From a virus, in the IMG/VR virus record IMGVR_UViG_3300007640_008134, positions 33,786 to 97,785 of that record: a stretch of DNA of 64,000 nt; one strand, written 5' to 3'. The notes beneath the pieces are model-generated. The model worked only from the letters and a program-made list of their open reading frames with translations. It had not been told where the DNA came from and made no database searches. The position numbers and the translations under genes were made by a program. Below, in pieces: positions 20,096-28,389 of this stretch; position 1 is the first letter of the stretch; every line of letters begins with the position of its first letter.

Positions 20096-20650
20096 ATGGA
20101 CTTAAAAGTTAAAAAAACTAGAATGATATCTTTTGATAACGATGGCAATATTTTATCAATTGGTAAAAAAATTGTGCAAGATTCAAATACTATAGAAGTA
20201 AACATTGATGACGTAAAAGATTTACTTTCAGGAAAATATTCATTTGCAAGTCATAAAGTACAATATGATTTTTTAGAAAAAAAGTTTGTGTTAAAAAATC
20301 AAACACAATTACAAGAAGAAAGTCATGTTAATTCTTTTTTGTTTGAAATTGAAACAAATGTCGAAAATCCTCAAATAAAAATTATTCAAGATAAATCAAA
20401 TTATCAATGGGTATTAGAGATTGATAAAGAATTTGAAACACAAATGCTTGAAAAAAATATACCTGTTGATACAAGTAAACACTTTTATAGTATAACAAAA
20501 AAAGGTGATCCTAATATTCTATATAGAATGATACAATTTGAAACAAAAACTATTCCGTTTGCATACGATTTTGAACTTGACGATAACCCATTTTCAATCT
20601 ATACTACTAAAAAGTTTCATTCTTATGGATATGAGGTAGTTGATGGATAA
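20096..20650 (+). CDS. Hypothetical protein, 184 aa
   Basis: Not recognised. It is Lys/Asp/Asn-rich, with predicted alternating beta strands, no cysteine cluster and no membrane segment. It lies between two glycosyltransferase genes, starting one base after the upstream stop and overlapping the next gene by 8 nt, so it belongs to the same transcription unit. Confidence 0.5.
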   Translation: MDLKVKKTRMISFDNDGNILSIGKKIVQDSNTIEVNIDDVKDLLSGKYSFASHKVQYDFLEKKFVLKNQTQLQEESHVNSFLFEIETNVENPQIKIIQDKSNYQWVLEIDKEFETQMLEKNIPVDTSKHFYSITKKGDPNILYRMIQFETKTIPFAYDFELDDNPFSIYTTKKFHSYGYEVVDG

Positions 20651-21566
20651 TGTTTTTAGAGTTGTTGATTATGATATCATTTATTTAAGTTATGATGAAC
20701 CTAATGCAGAAGAAAATTATTCTGATTTATGTAGAAAAGTTCCGTGGGCAAAACGTGTTCACGGTGTAAAAGGTAGTGATGCTGCACATAAAGCATGTGC
20801 AGAATTAAGCGAAACTGATAGATTTATAACCGTCGATGGTGACAATAAAATTAATGATGAGTTTTTACAACAAGTTATTAATTTTGATGTTAATGCTGAT
20901 TTAAGTAACAAAGTTATTAGTTGGAAAGCAAAAAACAAAATTAATGGATTAATGTATGGAAACGGCGGACTTAAATGTTGGCCTAAAATGCATGTTTTAA
21001 ATATGCGTACACACGAAAATGCAGATCCTGATAATCCACATGCACAAGTTGACTTTTGTTGGGATACAGAATATGTACAAATGGAAGGTGCATTTAGCAC
21101 AATTTATAATAACGCTACACCCCAACAAGCGTGGCGGGCAGGTTTCCGCGAAGGTGTAAAAATGGCATTGGACAGAGGTATACGTCCAACACTAGAAAAT
21201 TTTAGATTAAATCATTGGAAAAATTTACATCGTCTGTATGTGTGGTTAATGGTTGGTGCTGATGTAGAAAACGGCGATTGGGCTATCTACGGCGCACGTG
21301 AAGGATTGTACAAAACAATGTGTACTGATTGGGATTTTGTTAATGTACGTGACTTTGAATGGTTAAATGAATATTGGAATAGCAAAGATCTCAACGAAGA
21401 CGAAATGGAAGATAATACATTATCGCTTGGTTATAGTTTGATTGAAGAACTTGATTTGCCAATTGCAGCTGAGCCATTAAATGGTAATCAAAGTCGTTTC
21501 TTCAAAACGGTATATATTAATCCAGATAGATCAAAAGGTCAAAACTTTTTAGATAGAGAGCAATAA
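20643..21566 (+). CDS. GT-A type glycosyltransferase-like protein
   Basis: 307 residues from ATG 20643 (a TTG directly before it is less likely; GAGGT lies 5 nt upstream of that). The N-terminus YDIIYLSYDEPNAEENY and a later FITVDGDNKI (DxD at about D65/D67) fit a nucleotide-sugar-binding GT-A fold. An NGLMYGNGGLKCWP motif follows. The C-terminal half of the protein encoded at 26092 is clearly paralogous. The stop overlaps the start of the first radical SAM gene (TAATG), coupling the two. Confidence 0.65.
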   Translation: MDNVFRVVDYDIIYLSYDEPNAEENYSDLCRKVPWAKRVHGVKGSDAAHKACAELSETDRFITVDGDNKINDEFLQQVINFDVNADLSNKVISWKAKNKINGLMYGNGGLKCWPKMHVLNMRTHENADPDNPHAQVDFCWDTEYVQMEGAFSTIYNNATPQQAWRAGFREGVKMALDRGIRPTLENFRLNHWKNLHRLYVWLMVGADVENGDWAIYGAREGLYKTMCTDWDFVNVRDFEWLNEYWNSKDLNEDEMEDNTLSLGYSLIEELDLPIAAEPLNGNQSRFFKTVYINPDRSKGQNFLDREQ

Positions 21567-22939
21567 TGGAGCGTAGCGAAAGCGAAGAAATTAAACGCAT
21601 CGATGGTATAACACAAGAAATATCACCAACGTTTTGTTTTGCAAAATGGTATCATGCCAACATATATTTTCAAACAGGTGAAACACATAGTTGTTATCAT
21701 CCTGCTCCCCATAAAATTGACACAGCACCATTATTAGAAAATCCAAGTGCAATACACAACACAGCACAAAAGAAACAAGAACGTGCTGCTATGATGCGTG
21801 GCGAACAGCCTAGTGGTTGCAACTATTGCTGGAAAATTGAAGCACTTGGCAAAGATTATGTTAGTGATAGGAAACAGCGTAACCAAACTATTTTCTTCAA
21901 ACATAGATTAGCAGCAGTAAAAGAAGGCGGTGCAGAGTTTGACGTAAATCCAGAATACTTAGAAGTATCATTTGGCAACGAGTGTAACTTCCGTTGCGGT
22001 TATTGTCATCCTAAAGCCAGCAGCAGATACTATCAAGAAATTAAACAACATGGCCCGTACACAAATGTAAAAAATCACAGATGTGATATTGATTGGTTTC
22101 AAATATTTGAAGAAGAAAACAATCCTTATTTAGATGCATTTTGGCGATGGTGGCCCGAGCTTAGTAAAGAACTGCACATACTGCGTATTACTGGTGGAGA
22201 ACCTACTATACAACAAAGCACATACCGGTTGTTTGATATGCTTGATGCTGATCCTAAGCCTGACTTAGAGCTTAATTGCAACAGCAATTTAGGTGGAAAA
22301 CCAAAGCAGTTAGAAAAGTTTACAAACCGTGTAAATGATTTGTTAACAAACAACAAGATTAGACGCTTTAAAATGTTTACTAGTATTGACACTTGGGGCA
22401 AACGTGCAGAATACATACGAGACGGATTAGACATTGAAGTGTTTGAACGTAACTTGGATTATTTTATGCGTAATTGTCAAGCACCAATGGTACTAATGAT
22501 TACGTTCAACATTTTCAGTGTAACAACATTTCGCACACTACTAGAAAAAATATTAGAATGGCGTAAAAAATATAATGATGTAGAAACACACAGATGGCAG
22601 CGGTTAGGTTTTGATACACCACATCTTAAAGAGCCGTTACAATATGATATTAACATTTTGCCTAATAACTACATGAGTTATATGCGTGATCATTTGCAAT
22701 TTATAAAAGAAAATGTAGATGATAATCGTAAAGATGCATTTAGTACAATTGAGTATGAAAAGTTTAGACGTGTTGTTGACTATATGGAAACAACTGAATA
22801 TCCATTAGATAAAATTATTCAAGGACGTAAAGACTTTCACAACTTTTTTGCAGAACAAGGTCGTAGACGTGGAGTCAATCACGAAGAAGTGTTTCCAGAA
22901 ATGTCAGACTTTTTTGAACTCTGCAAGAAATACGTTTAG
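21566..22939 (+). CDS. Radical SAM protein with N-terminal twitch-type region (1 of 14)
   Basis: 457 residues. The radical SAM motif C140-NFR-C144-GY-C147 binds the [4Fe-4S] cluster that cleaves S-adenosylmethionine, and TGGEP follows in the core. The N-terminal region has C24, C43 and a C85..C88 pair, an arrangement like the auxiliary-cluster region of the twitch-domain family (N_twi_rSAM in NCBIfam, from memory), but the usual CC dyad is a single Cys here. It is translationally coupled to the glycosyltransferase before it. Its 3' end overlaps a minus-strand gene by 36 nt. Substrate unknown. Confidence 0.85.
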   Translation: MERSESEEIKRIDGITQEISPTFCFAKWYHANIYFQTGETHSCYHPAPHKIDTAPLLENPSAIHNTAQKKQERAAMMRGEQPSGCNYCWKIEALGKDYVSDRKQRNQTIFFKHRLAAVKEGGAEFDVNPEYLEVSFGNECNFRCGYCHPKASSRYYQEIKQHGPYTNVKNHRCDIDWFQIFEEENNPYLDAFWRWWPELSKELHILRITGGEPTIQQSTYRLFDMLDADPKPDLELNCNSNLGGKPKQLEKFTNRVNDLLTNNKIRRFKMFTSIDTWGKRAEYIRDGLDIEVFERNLDYFMRNCQAPMVLMITFNIFSVTTFRTLLEKILEWRKKYNDVETHRWQRLGFDTPHLKEPLQYDINILPNNYMSYMRDHLQFIKENVDDNRKDAFSTIEYEKFRRVVDYMETTEYPLDKIIQGRKDFHNFFAEQGRRRGVNHEEVFPEMSDFFELCKKYV

Positions 22940-23518
22940 TGCAAGTTCTGTTTCAGGCCACATATTTTCTTTTAGTTTTTTAATATAAAAATCTACATCT
23001 ACACGCCAAAATGTTTGGAAAGTGCCTTTGTATTCTAGTTCAATAGGGTCTTTTAAATATCCTTGATTGTGCATTATTTTAGCCCAAATGCGATGTACTT
23101 TGTTTTGGCTTCCAACTTCGTTTGTGTTTGTGCTAATATACATAGGTTTTTCTAATCCTACGTAATGCATACAAACTGGAGTCAGCATTTGACTAGTCCA
23201 ATGATTCATTGGCGAGTGTCGATAGTTATGCACAGCATGAGCACGATTGCCATCGATTAAATCATTTAATACGCAGGTCCTTGCACTAATACGATGTGCG
23301 TTTTTTCCTAATATACCCAATTGTCGTAGACTATGACTTATACTTGTTCCAACTACTTTATCTTTGTAATACATTAAAAATAGTGTAGCATCTTCGTGTT
23401 TGTCAATGTAGTCAATAAGTACCGTTTTATTATGATTATTGTAAAAACCTTTTGCTTCTGCGCCAGCATAAAACTCTGTCAAATCCTGTGTGCCGTTGTA
23501 TATTTCTAGTCTATACAA
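22904..23518 (-). CDS. GNAT-like acetyltransferase candidate, 204 aa
   Basis: A 204-residue protein whose middle (ATLFLMYYKDKVVGTSISH) looks like the beta2-beta3 hairpin of GNAT N-acetyltransferases. The acetyl-CoA-binding Q/RxxGxG/A loop is not obvious, so the assignment is tentative. The start is a TTG that overlaps the stop of the adenylation gene by 8 nt, placing the two in one minus-strand operon. Its 3' end runs 36 nt into the convergent radical SAM gene. Confidence 0.4.
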   Translation of the reverse strand: MYRLEIYNGTQDLTEFYAGAEAKGFYNNHNKTVLIDYIDKHEDATLFLMYYKDKVVGTSISHSLRQLGILGKNAHRISARTCVLNDLIDGNRAHAVHNYRHSPMNHWTSQMLTPVCMHYVGLEKPMYISTNTNEVGSQNKVHRIWAKIMHNQGYLKDPIELEYKGTFQTFWRVDVDFYIKKLKENMWPETELALNVFLAEFKKV

Positions 23519-24572
23519 AAGTTTGTGTCCTTATAATCTTTTTCAAGTTATCGTCAATTTTTATTTCATTTACTGCTCGCAATCTAAAGCGAGGAATATA
23601 TCTAAATTCTTCTACAAATTCCGCCATATATTTTATATGTCCGGTGTAATGGACCACGCATTGATTTCCTACTTGCCGACATAATGCAAGTTCTGCGCCT
23701 GCTGCTACTGCTGCTTTTTCTATTTGTTCTGGATACACTCTAATTGTATCTTGCTTAAACATATTTGGCATTCGTCCGTTAAGTGTAAAACGATTTCTAT
23801 CACCTTGTACACAATCACCACTTACCCATATATTAGGTTGACTACTCCATTTACAGCATATTTGATTATTTACAATATCTAGTTCTGCACCTGGTGCAAT
23901 ACTTTCTGCTGTATAAGTATTTTCTTCTTCGCTGTATAAAACAATAGGAGGTACTTCTGTGCTACCATACACATTGTAAACTTTATTTGGGCCATGTTCA
24001 CGTAATTCGTCTAGCATTCCTATTGGTGTAAAATCACTTCCTGTAATAAGTGTGTTTACACTGCTGTAATCTAATGTCTGCCATTTTTTGTGTTTGTATA
24101 AAGTTTTCCAAACATTAGGTAACAACAGCGTATGTGTAGGACGGATATCATGTATACGATTTACATAATCAATTCCTTTAAAAGTTTCAATGTAAAGTTC
24201 ACAATTTAATTTAAGAGCGAGATATACACTTAATACACTGAATGCAATACCACGAGGTGAATAGTAACTAAGTATTTTACTATTTTTTTCTAAATTTAAA
24301 ATTTTTATATTTGCATTTACTGCTTGCTCAATAGTTTCTTTACTATGACCGATATGTTGTGGAAATCCTGTAGTGCCACTTGTACTTAGATTTAAAAATT
24401 TATCGCCTCTATAGCCATAACTATATCCACTTTGCCAGTACCAGTTGTGTAGTAGTTTTAATACATTCTGTTCCCAGTCAGGCTTATCACTAAAACAATC
24501 TACAGGATTGCTCAGTGTATAATCGCTAATCCATTGTTCAGAGATTTGTTCACCATCTATGTAAATTTTCAT
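23511..24572 (-). CDS. AMP-forming adenylation enzyme (acyl/aryl-CoA ligase-like), compact
   Basis: 353 residues, against 500-600 in typical ANL-family enzymes. The core motifs are present in order: STSGTTGFPQ (P-loop, ~63-72), VYGSTEVPP (~201-209), SGD (D253) and GRMPNMFK (~266-273). A shortened C-terminal lobe ends with NLKKIIR, where a Lys could serve as the adenylation lysine. It should activate a carboxylate as an acyl-AMP. No acyl-carrier protein or phosphopantetheine transferase is visible nearby. It has a minus-strand promoter that predicts a leaderless transcript, and it overlaps the GNAT-like gene downstream. Confidence 0.8.
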   Translation of the reverse strand: MKIYIDGEQISEQWISDYTLSNPVDCFSDKPDWEQNVLKLLHNWYWQSGYSYGYRGDKFLNLSTSGTTGFPQHIGHSKETIEQAVNANIKILNLEKNSKILSYYSPRGIAFSVLSVYLALKLNCELYIETFKGIDYVNRIHDIRPTHTLLLPNVWKTLYKHKKWQTLDYSSVNTLITGSDFTPIGMLDELREHGPNKVYNVYGSTEVPPIVLYSEEENTYTAESIAPGAELDIVNNQICCKWSSQPNIWVSGDCVQGDRNRFTLNGRMPNMFKQDTIRVYPEQIEKAAVAAGAELALCRQVGNQCVVHYTGHIKYMAEFVEEFRYIPRFRLRAVNEIKIDDNLKKIIRTQTFV

Positions 24573-24577
24573 GCTTT

Positions 24578-24605
24578 ATTATAACACAATTTTAGTGTAA
24601 GTCAA
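24578..24605 (-). promoter_or_regulatory. Minus-strand sigma70 promoter TTGACT-N16-TATAAT, leaderless start
   Basis: Read on the minus strand, TTGACT (24605-24600) and TATAAT (24583-24578) are 16 nt apart. The adenylation gene's ATG begins 6 nt after the -10 box, about where transcription should begin, and there is no room for a ribosome-binding site. The promoter overlaps the 3' end of the minus-strand fibre gene. Confidence 0.7.
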
Positions 24606-26019
24606 CCCACGCAGAACCTGTGTATCCTTGGAATTTATTATTACTTGTATTGAAAATAATCATTCCTGCTTCAGCAGTCATACTATCTCTTGCTGCAAAA
24701 TTTGTACCACGGGCTTTAAAAACAGGAACTTCTAAAACACCTGCACTATTAAATTCTAAATTCATGCTTTGATTTGCTATAGGAGTTGCAGATCCTGTTC
24801 CTAGTGCAACACTAAACCCTGTTTTTACACTACTATCAGTTGAAGTAGGAGCAGTGTTTCTGTCAACAAAGAATCCAAAATGTCCTGCATCAACAAATCC
24901 TGCACCATTATAACCAAGAGCTGCAACCATAAGCATTGGATCTGATGTTTGTAATGCTGTTTTTGCTTCTGGTGTTCCTCTAAAAGCGTTGACTAATTCA
25001 GTTGCATCTCCGTCAGATATATTGAAGTTTTTAACAATACTTTCTGCATTAAACTCAATATCACTTGTGTAATCCATACCAAGTTGTAGTACACCGTTAT
25101 TAGCATATATCGAAGTTGTGCTACCAACCCATGTCATAATGTCAGTTGTTCCATCCATTAGCCTGCCTTGTACAGCACCAAAGTAATTACTTTTTACAAT
25201 GTCTGCTTCTAGACCGTAGTCTTCTGTTGGTGTTAAAGTTAGCTGTGGAGTGCCATCATATGCAACTATATCGGCTTTTAAATATGCATCTGTGCGTGTA
25301 GCACCAATTCCTAAAATAGGTCCCTTTCCAGCATTATCAATATGAGAAATACCGCCTCTCATTTCCCATTGTCTATGAGCTGCATGTTCGTTGTAAGCAA
25401 TCAGTACGGTTGGATCTGTTTCATCTCTTTGTACAGCCATAATTTGTCCGTACAAATCTCCGGTAACGTTACCAGTAACATCACCCGTAACATTACCGTC
25501 TACATTACCAAAGTGATGTCCGGTTGTATTTCCAGTAACTTCTCCAGTAACATCGCCAACAACATTACCAATTAAGTTACCTCTAATTGTACCTGTTGTG
25601 TTAAGAGTTCCGTAAAACGTACCAGTAATACTATCAGCTACAATTGTTGTTGCATCTATTGATTTTGTAGTATGGTTAATCATGACAACACCTTCGCTGT
25701 CATACATATTACCTTGCATGTTGCCTACCAGTAGTGCTTGTTCGCTGTTTAAAACAATATTACCATTTGTGTTACGTACATCACCTTTAATATCAGTAGT
25801 AAATAAACGTAGATCGTTATTAAAGATAGTGTTACCGGAAATATCTTCAATATCTCCTACTAATGGACCATATATTTTTCCGTTTGTTGTGTCAACTTGT
25901 AAAACACCGTCACGTGTTACAACATTGCCTTTAACTTGGCTTGTCCAGCTGTCAACGATAACTTGTTCATCAGCGCCTACAACATCAATTCTATATGCGT
26001 CACCTGGTATAATTGTCAT
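24592..26019 (-). CDS. Tail fibre-like structural protein embedded in the accessory island
   Basis: 475 residues. From about 150 to 190 it has a run of short repeats of the G-[NDE]-V-T-G type, a beta-helical shaft as in other phage fibres and in the protein encoded at 10431. The N-terminal part has repeated V.GDI.D..GN..F.. units. The C-terminus ends with EAGMIIFNTSNNKFQGYTG, a tip motif common in phage fibre and decoration proteins. It lies on the opposite strand to most of the island and has a late-type promoter plus GGAGG site. It probably forms an additional fibre or surface protein; receptor unknown. Confidence 0.75.
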   Translation of the reverse strand: MTIIPGDAYRIDVVGADEQVIVDSWTSQVKGNVVTRDGVLQVDTTNGKIYGPLVGDIEDISGNTIFNNDLRLFTTDIKGDVRNTNGNIVLNSEQALLVGNMQGNMYDSEGVVMINHTTKSIDATTIVADSITGTFYGTLNTTGTIRGNLIGNVVGDVTGEVTGNTTGHHFGNVDGNVTGDVTGNVTGDLYGQIMAVQRDETDPTVLIAYNEHAAHRQWEMRGGISHIDNAGKGPILGIGATRTDAYLKADIVAYDGTPQLTLTPTEDYGLEADIVKSNYFGAVQGRLMDGTTDIMTWVGSTTSIYANNGVLQLGMDYTSDIEFNAESIVKNFNISDGDATELVNAFRGTPEAKTALQTSDPMLMVAALGYNGAGFVDAGHFGFFVDRNTAPTSTDSSVKTGFSVALGTGSATPIANQSMNLEFNSAGVLEVPVFKARGTNFAARDSMTAEAGMIIFNTSNNKFQGYTGSAWVDLH

Positions 26020-26038
26020 GGTAATCCTCCGTACAAAC

Positions 26039-26046
26039 TATTTATC
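26039..26046 (-). promoter_or_regulatory. Probable late promoter (GATAAATA, minus strand)
   Basis: The plus strand reads TATTTATC, that is GATAAATA on the minus strand, 19 nt before the ATG at 26019. A GGAGG ribosome-binding site lies between. It is the same octamer as at 9792 and 14436, so this fibre gene is probably expressed late with the other structural genes. Confidence 0.6.
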
Positions 26047-26056
26047 AATTCTAAAC

Positions 26057-26085
26057 TTGACAAGCTAGTTATATTATCATATAAT
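26057..26085 (+). promoter_or_regulatory. Consensus sigma70 promoter TTGACA-N17-TATAAT, leaderless start
   Basis: Both hexamers are perfect (26057-26062 and 26080-26085). The ATG of the glycosyltransferase gene begins at 26092, 7 nt after the -10 box, about where transcription should start, with no ribosome-binding site. It is back to back with the minus-strand late box at 26039, forming a divergent early/late control region. Confidence 0.8.
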
Positions 26086-26091
26086 TATAGT

Positions 26092-27150
26092 ATGTATGAT
26101 ATATTTTTTATAGGTCAAAAACATTGGAGTGGCTACAAAGCCTTAAAAGAAAGATTTCCTATGGCTCGCTGTGTAGAAACGGTGCCAGAAGCAAAACAAA
26201 AAGCACTTACAAAACATTTATGGATTGTGTATAATGACGTTGATTTGGTTGATGATTGGAAATTTGATTACAAAGTAGATGAGTATAGTAAAGAATACAC
26301 ACATGTATTTTTGAATGAAAGATTATATTATAAAGAAGAATATTATGATGGCGTGTGTTTAATGCCGAAAGATAGTCATCACGGGCCAGGCGAATTACAA
26401 GCAAGATATTACATTAATAAAAAGTTTGTTCCTGTTGTTGCAAGCAGGCCAAAAATTGATCAGTATGATGTTGTGTTTATTAGCTATAAAGAACCTAATG
26501 CAGATGAAAATTTTGAAAAACTTCTCGAAAAAGCACCTCATGCAAAACGTGTACATGGAGTAAAAGGTATTCACCAAGCGCATATTGAAGCAGCAAAATT
26601 GTGTCAATCTAAGATGTTTTTTGTTGTCGACGGCGATGCCCAACTTACAGACTATTTTAAATTTGACACCTTTGTTCCTGAAACACATAATAAAGATGCA
26701 GTTCACGTATGGAGATCACAAAATCCAGTAAATGGATTAGTTTATGGTTACGGCGGTGTTAAGTTGTTGCCAAGGCAACAAACGCTTGATATGGATGTAA
26801 ACAAGCCTGATATGACAACAAGCATTAGTAATAAATTTGTTGCTGTGCAAAAAATTTCAAACATTACTGCATTTAACACTAGTCCATTTGAAACATGGAA
26901 AGGTGCATTTAGAGAATGTGCTAAATTAAGTAGTAAAGTAATTGATAGGCAAAAGGATCAAGAAACAAATCGTAGATTAAGAACTTGGTGCACATACACA
27001 GAAGATGATGCAGAATTTGCAGAGTATGCAATTATTGGTGCTAAAGCAGGTGCAGCATATGGTGCTAGAAATCAAGGTAAACCAGACGAGCTTAAAAAGA
27101 TAAATGATTTTGATTGGTTGAAAGAAAAATTTGATGCTGGAAATTTTTGA
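26092..27150 (+). CDS. Two-domain glycosyltransferase-like protein
   Basis: 352 residues from ATG 26092. The open frame extends to 25936, but the extra 52 codons run through the promoter and the opposite gene, so they are rejected. The N-terminal domain (YDIFFIGQKHW, LWIVYNDVDLV) and the C-terminal domain (YDVVFISYKEPNADENF, FFVVDGDAQL) look like two copies of one unit; only the second keeps the clear DxD (VDGDA). The second copy is close to the protein encoded at 20643, including the NGLVYGYGGVKLLP motif. Donor and acceptor are unknown. Confidence 0.65.
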   Translation: MYDIFFIGQKHWSGYKALKERFPMARCVETVPEAKQKALTKHLWIVYNDVDLVDDWKFDYKVDEYSKEYTHVFLNERLYYKEEYYDGVCLMPKDSHHGPGELQARYYINKKFVPVVASRPKIDQYDVVFISYKEPNADENFEKLLEKAPHAKRVHGVKGIHQAHIEAAKLCQSKMFFVVDGDAQLTDYFKFDTFVPETHNKDAVHVWRSQNPVNGLVYGYGGVKLLPRQQTLDMDVNKPDMTTSISNKFVAVQKISNITAFNTSPFETWKGAFRECAKLSSKVIDRQKDQETNRRLRTWCTYTEDDAEFAEYAIIGAKAGAAYGARNQGKPDELKKINDFDWLKEKFDAGNF

Positions 27151-28177
27151 AATATTAGATAGATTTGAATTAATTCATGCTGACGATTCTCGCTTTAGTA
27201 AATTACGTAGATTATACATAGATAAAGATTACACTAGTTTATTTGAGTTAGTTGAAAAGGATGAGTTACGGCGTGCTATTTTAGAAGAAAATTGGCATAG
27301 TATATTTAGGCTTGTAACTAACAAAAGAATTATTGGCGATATTGAAGATTTAAGGAAAGCAATTCTTGAGCAAAATATTCATAGTTTGTTTAGATTACTA
27401 GCAGGAAACGATAGTTTAAAACTTGCTATTATAGAAAAAGATGAAAATTCAATTTTTAAATGTGCTGGTAATGATGATATACGTAAACTTGTTTTAGACG
27501 ATAATCTTTTTAGTTTGTTTAGATTACTTGCAGAATATTCAGATTCAACTCTTGTAAATGCACTAAAAAATTTAATTACAAACGATATAGAGTTTGATAA
27601 AGATTGTTTAAGTAGAGGTCAATTACAAAGTAAACTCTGGCTTATAGATGAACTTAAAAAATTAAATTTAGATTTAGGAATAGTTTTTTTATGTGCAGGC
27701 TGGTATGGTATTTTAGCAACTATGATGTTAGATGCAAAATTAAAAATTGATAAAATTACAACATTTGATGTAGATGAGTCTTGCGAAAAAATTGCAAACA
27801 TTATTAACAAGCCTTATATTTTAAACAATTGGACATATAAACATTGCATACAAGATATACATGATATTAGATTTGATGGACATATTTACGATGTAAATAA
27901 ATTTGACGGAACCCAAGAAACAATCTGGGAAACACCTAACACCGTTATAAACACAAGCACCGAGCACATTGAAAATTATCATGTATGGTATCATAAAATT
28001 CCAGAAGGAACAATTTGTATTTTGCAAGGTAATAATTATTTTGAAATACCAGAGCATGTTAATTGCTGCAACACACTAGAAGAGTTTAGCAAGTATTCGC
28101 CTATGGCACAAACTTTATATGAAGGCGAATTAAATTTAGGAAAATATACAAGGTTTATGAAAATTGGAATTAGATGA
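27134..28177 (+). CDS. Helical-repeat + class I methyltransferase-like protein
   Basis: 347 residues from ATG 27134 (a TTG at 27131 is the alternative). The first ~140 residues hold four or five imperfect helical repeats, each with an [RK].[AL]I[LI]E.[ND]..S[LI]F[RK] core at spacings of roughly 25-35 residues. The second part has VFLCAGWYGILA, a glycine loop like motif I of SAM-dependent methyltransferases, then an FDVDE acidic strand end and NTVINTSTEHI. The repeats could bind a partner protein. It overlaps the previous gene by 17 nt. Methylation substrate unknown. Confidence 0.6.
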   Translation: MLEIFEILDRFELIHADDSRFSKLRRLYIDKDYTSLFELVEKDELRRAILEENWHSIFRLVTNKRIIGDIEDLRKAILEQNIHSLFRLLAGNDSLKLAIIEKDENSIFKCAGNDDIRKLVLDDNLFSLFRLLAEYSDSTLVNALKNLITNDIEFDKDCLSRGQLQSKLWLIDELKKLNLDLGIVFLCAGWYGILATMMLDAKLKIDKITTFDVDESCEKIANIINKPYILNNWTYKHCIQDIHDIRFDGHIYDVNKFDGTQETIWETPNTVINTSTEHIENYHVWYHKIPEGTICILQGNNYFEIPEHVNCCNTLEEFSKYSPMAQTLYEGELNLGKYTRFMKIGIR

Positions 28178-28388
28178 TCTAAGTGTAAGACAATTACAAA
28201 CGGAAAGTGCAAGAGCATTGAGTACAATGCAAGCAACAAACAATAACATATGGCAGTTTAATAAAAAAGCTCACCATAATAGTCAAAATTGGTATAAAGC
28301 TGTTATTGAATGGTATGTAGAACAATACGGAGATTTGCCAAGCAAAGTAGGCCCTGGTAAAGATGTTAAATTGGTAATGGAGAATTAA
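28164..28388 (+). CDS. Small hypothetical protein, 74 aa, TTG start
   Basis: An open frame of 74 codons beginning at a TTG that overlaps the end of the methyltransferase gene; it ends one nt before the next ATG. The protein is helical, with several aromatic residues and no Cys. It fills the only space here, consistent with a real gene in an otherwise gapless operon. I do not recognise it. Confidence 0.45.
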   Translation: MELDDLSVRQLQTESARALSTMQATNNNIWQFNKKAHHNSQNWYKAVIEWYVEQYGDLPSKVGPGKDVKLVMEN

Positions 28389-28389
28389 A

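Noticed and set aside
22386-22391. TTGACA inside the radical SAM gene at 21566 as a promoter
   Set aside because: No -10-like hexamer lies 16-18 nt downstream and no gene starts after it; it encodes conserved protein sequence.
25440-25600. Short repeated units as a CRISPR-like or tandem DNA repeat
   Set aside because: They encode G-[NDE]-V-T-G shaft repeats of the minus-strand fibre protein and have no constant repeat or spacer length.
25936-26091. The upstream extension of the glycosyltransferase frame to 25936
   Set aside because: The extra codons run through the divergent promoter region and into the opposite fibre gene; a consensus promoter points to the ATG at 26092.
28164-28388. The 74-aa product as a radical SAM peptide precursor (RiPP-like)
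   Set aside because: It has no Cys, no Gly-Gly-like cleavage site and no leader/core contrast, and it is not adjacent to a SPASM gene. No other small gene in the island looks like a precursor.
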